Notes under the pieces: model-generated | The model's database searches: none | Seen by the model: the letters and a program-made list of their open reading frames with translations, nothing else | What the model was told of the DNA's origin: nothing | Shown: positions 6,396-8,064 of the stretch, one piece after another | How the letters are laid out: each line of letters begins with the position of its first letter | Position numbering within the stretch: the first letter of the stretch is position 1 | Position numbers and translations under genes: made by a program | Assembly: GCA_035491935.1 (NCBI GenBank) | Contig: DATJJW010000249.1 | Location: forward strand, 1 to 8,064 | Direction of reading: 5' to 3' | From: DATJJW01 sp035491935 | Lineage (GTDB): Bacteria; Pseudomonadota; Alphaproteobacteria; ATCC43930; CGMCC-115725 | Length of the DNA stretch: 8,064 nt

Positions 6396-7187
6396 TTAGG
6401 GCGTGCCGCCCGGCTTGCGGGCGACGAGCTGGATCAGGCCCATGCAGGCCCAGGTGACGATGAAGGCGATGATGGCGAGGGCCGAGGGCTCATAGGCCCG
6501 GTTGGCGCCGATGAGCTGCAGATAGGGCCCGAAGGCCGGGCGGTCGAGCAGGCTGGCCATGGTGAACTCGCCGATGGCGATGGCGAAGGTCAGGAAGGCG
6601 CCCGACAGGATCGCCTGGCGCAGATTGGGGAAGATCAGTTTGAACAGGATGGTCGGCCAGCCGGCGCCCAGGCTCTCCGCCGCCTCGGTCAGCGTGCGGA
6701 TGTCGATCGCGCGCATGCCGGTATCGACCGCGCGGTACATATAAGGCAGCGACAAGGTGACATAGGCGCAGACCAGAAGCAGATCGGTCGTCCGCTCCGA
6801 CGCGGTCAGCGGCAGGAAGGAGCTGCTGTTGAACAGGCGCAGATAGCCGAAGACGATGACGATCGGCGGGATGATCAGGGGCAGCAGCGTGATGAACTCG
6901 ACGATCGGCCGGAGCCTCGGCAGGCGCAGCTGCAGCCAATAGGCGGTCGGTACGACCAGTATGATCCCGGCAATGATGGTCAGCACCGCAATCAGCGCCG
7001 AATAACCGAATGTCGCCTGGAAATTCGGGTCGGAGAGCACGACGCGGTAGGCTTCGAGGCTGTACTGCCCCTGGATCATGCGCATGCTGAACTCGACCGT
7101 CGCGAACAGCGGCACCAGGAAGTAGATCGCCGCCAGGATGAAGGCGATCCAGGCGCCAGTCCGGCTGGCGGAGCTAGCCCGACTCAT
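6396..7187 (-). CDS. ABC importer permease 2 (PotC-like)
   Basis: Inner-membrane channel subunit, 263 aa. Six helices are predicted near residues 11-30, 62-84, 97-117, 134-150, 193-213 and 236-255. The EAA coupling loop that docks on the ATPase is visible at about 166-187 (LTEAAESLGAGW, ending IFP). PotC-type features are the short N-terminus and the segment YSLEAYRVVLSDPNF in the first periplasmic loop. It pairs with permease 1 as a heterodimer. The start ATG 7187 has only a weak GGA four bases ahead. The gap to permease 1 is 24 bp, so it is in the same operon and may be translationally coupled. Confidence 0.93.
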   Translation of the reverse strand: MSRASSASRTGAWIAFILAAIYFLVPLFATVEFSMRMIQGQYSLEAYRVVLSDPNFQATFGYSALIAVLTIIAGIILVVPTAYWLQLRLPRLRPIVEFITLLPLIIPPIVIVFGYLRLFNSSSFLPLTASERTTDLLLVCAYVTLSLPYMYRAVDTGMRAIDIRTLTEAAESLGAGWPTILFKLIFPNLRQAILSGAFLTFAIAIGEFTMASLLDRPAFGPYLQLIGANRAYEPSALAIIAFIVTWACMGLIQLVARKPGGTP

Positions 7188-7211
7188 GACATCCGACTCA
7201 TGGGCTTGCCC

Positions 7212-8064
7212 TCATTGCCGGGCCCGCTGGGCTCTGGCCGAGAGCCAGACATAGGCGCCGTTGGAGAGGCCGGTGATGACGATCATGCCCAGAGCGAGCG
7301 CATAGCCCAGATTCTGGTCGTGCAGCACGTCGCCGCGGATCTGGTCGTAGAGCAGGATGGTGATCATGTTGAACGAGCTGCCGGTAAGCGCGAAGGCGGT
7401 GGCGACCGCACCGAAAGCATTGGCGAACAATAGCAGGAAGGCGCCCAACAGGCTCGGCCACAGCACGGGCAGCGCGATATAGCGCCAATAGTCGAGCCAC
7501 GAGCCGCCCAGCATGTCGCAGGCCTCGCGCCATTCGCGCTTCAACCCGTCCAGGGCCGGCGTCACGATCAGCACCATCAGCGGAATCTGGAAATAGAGAT
7601 AGGTCAGGGTGAGGCCGGTGAAGCTGAGGATGCTGAAGCCCTCGGCATAGATATTGATGCCGAATTGCCGGCGCAGGATCATGGTGATCAGTCCCAGCCG
7701 GCCAAGCGTCGCCAGAAAGGCGAAGGCCAGCGGCACGCCGGCGAAGTTGGAGGCCACGCCCGAGAAGGTCAGCAGCGTCGGCCTCAGCCAACCGGGCAAG
7801 CCGCCCTGCACCACCGCCCAGGCCAGGATCGAGCCGAACAGCGCGCCGCCAAATCCTGACGCCAGGCTGATTTCCAGGCTGATGGCGTAGGAGTCCATCA
7901 CCTCGGGCTCGAACAACCTGGCAATGTTGCGGAAGGTGAAATGCCCAGCCGCATCCTGGAACGCGCCGACCATCAGGAAGAGGGTCGGTGCGATCAGGAA
8001 CAGCAGGGCGAACAGGAAGAAGGGCGCCACCCCGACCCAGGCCCAGGACAGCCCGGTCGCACCG
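7212..8064 (-). CDS. ABC importer permease 1 (PotB-like), 5' end outside window
   Basis: Inner-membrane channel subunit, C-terminal 283 residues visible. The frame is open up to base 8064. A GTG at 8030 would start inside the first membrane helix; the codons before it read LSWAWVG, which continues the typical PotB N-terminus, so the true start lies beyond the window. Helices include the segment just after 8030, then LASGFGGALFGSILAWAVV, the ANFAGVPLAFAFL-like segment, FTGLTLTYLYFQIPLMVLIV, LGAFLLLFANAFGAVATAF and LGYALALGMIVITGL. The EAA loop is EACDMLGGSW, ending in ALP, encoded at about 7467-7526. The stop TGA is at 7212-7214. It is the most upstream gene of this operon in the window. The substrate-binding protein gene is probably further upstream. 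Confidence 0.93.
   Translation of the reverse strand, partial: GATGLSWAWVGVAPFFLFALLFLIAPTLFLMVGAFQDAAGHFTFRNIARLFEPEVMDSYAISLEISLASGFGGALFGSILAWAVVQGGLPGWLRPTLLTFSGVASNFAGVPLAFAFLATLGRLGLITMILRRQFGINIYAEGFSILSFTGLTLTYLYFQIPLMVLIVTPALDGLKREWREACDMLGGSWLDYWRYIALPVLWPSLLGAFLLLFANAFGAVATAFALTGSSFNMITILLYDQIRGDVLHDQNLGYALALGMIVITGLSNGAYVWLSARAQRARQ

Overview
The window is GC-rich (roughly 65% by eye), gene-dense, and looks like a chromosomal segment of an alphaproteobacterium, probably of the Rhodospirillales type. This rests on codon use, the PotA/B/C-like ABC operon, the encoded CCA of the tRNA, and a small-RNA candidate that resembles the alphaproteobacterial AbcR/alpha-r15 style. The lineage is an inference and no marker gene fixes it.

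Left part (1-2271): the last 27 codons of a probable ribulose-phosphate 3-epimerase (rpe) run into ribose-5-phosphate isomerase A (rpiA). Together they interconvert the pentose phosphates of the non-oxidative pentose phosphate pathway. rpiA converges on, and overlaps by 28 bp, the end of a minus-strand major facilitator transporter. That transporter has its own sigma70-like promoter, which appears to place transcription at or next to its ATG.

Middle (2272-4145): a 500-bp gene-free region holds an A/T-rich island with hairpins, then a well-organised plus-strand small-RNA candidate (promoter, two hairpins, a strong intrinsic terminator at 2620-2648), then a 34-bp tandem repeat. The repeat runs into the stop codon of a minus-strand N-formylglutamate amidohydrolase-like gene. 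Next comes tRNA-Val(GAC) on the plus strand, followed by a lower-GC stretch with a 77-codon gene of unknown function.

Right part (4407-8064): a minus-strand operon reads, in transcription order, ABC permease 1 (5' end outside the window), ABC permease 2, ABC ATPase, HAD-family phosphatase, and a 55-aa two-helix membrane protein. The ABC parts are of the spermidine/putrescine/iron/phosphonate importer class. The phosphatase coupled to the ATPase gene suggests a phosphorylated solute that is imported and dephosphorylated. The HAD gene has no ATG/GTG/TTG ahead of its catalytic motif and seems to start at a CTG that overlaps the ATPase stop codon. The binding protein of the importer is not in the window.

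The items most worth a second look are the small RNA with an anti-Shine-Dalgarno loop (2555-2648) and its upstream palindrome, the CTG start of the HAD gene, the near-leaderless MFS promoter, and the A/T-rich orphan gene beside the tRNA.
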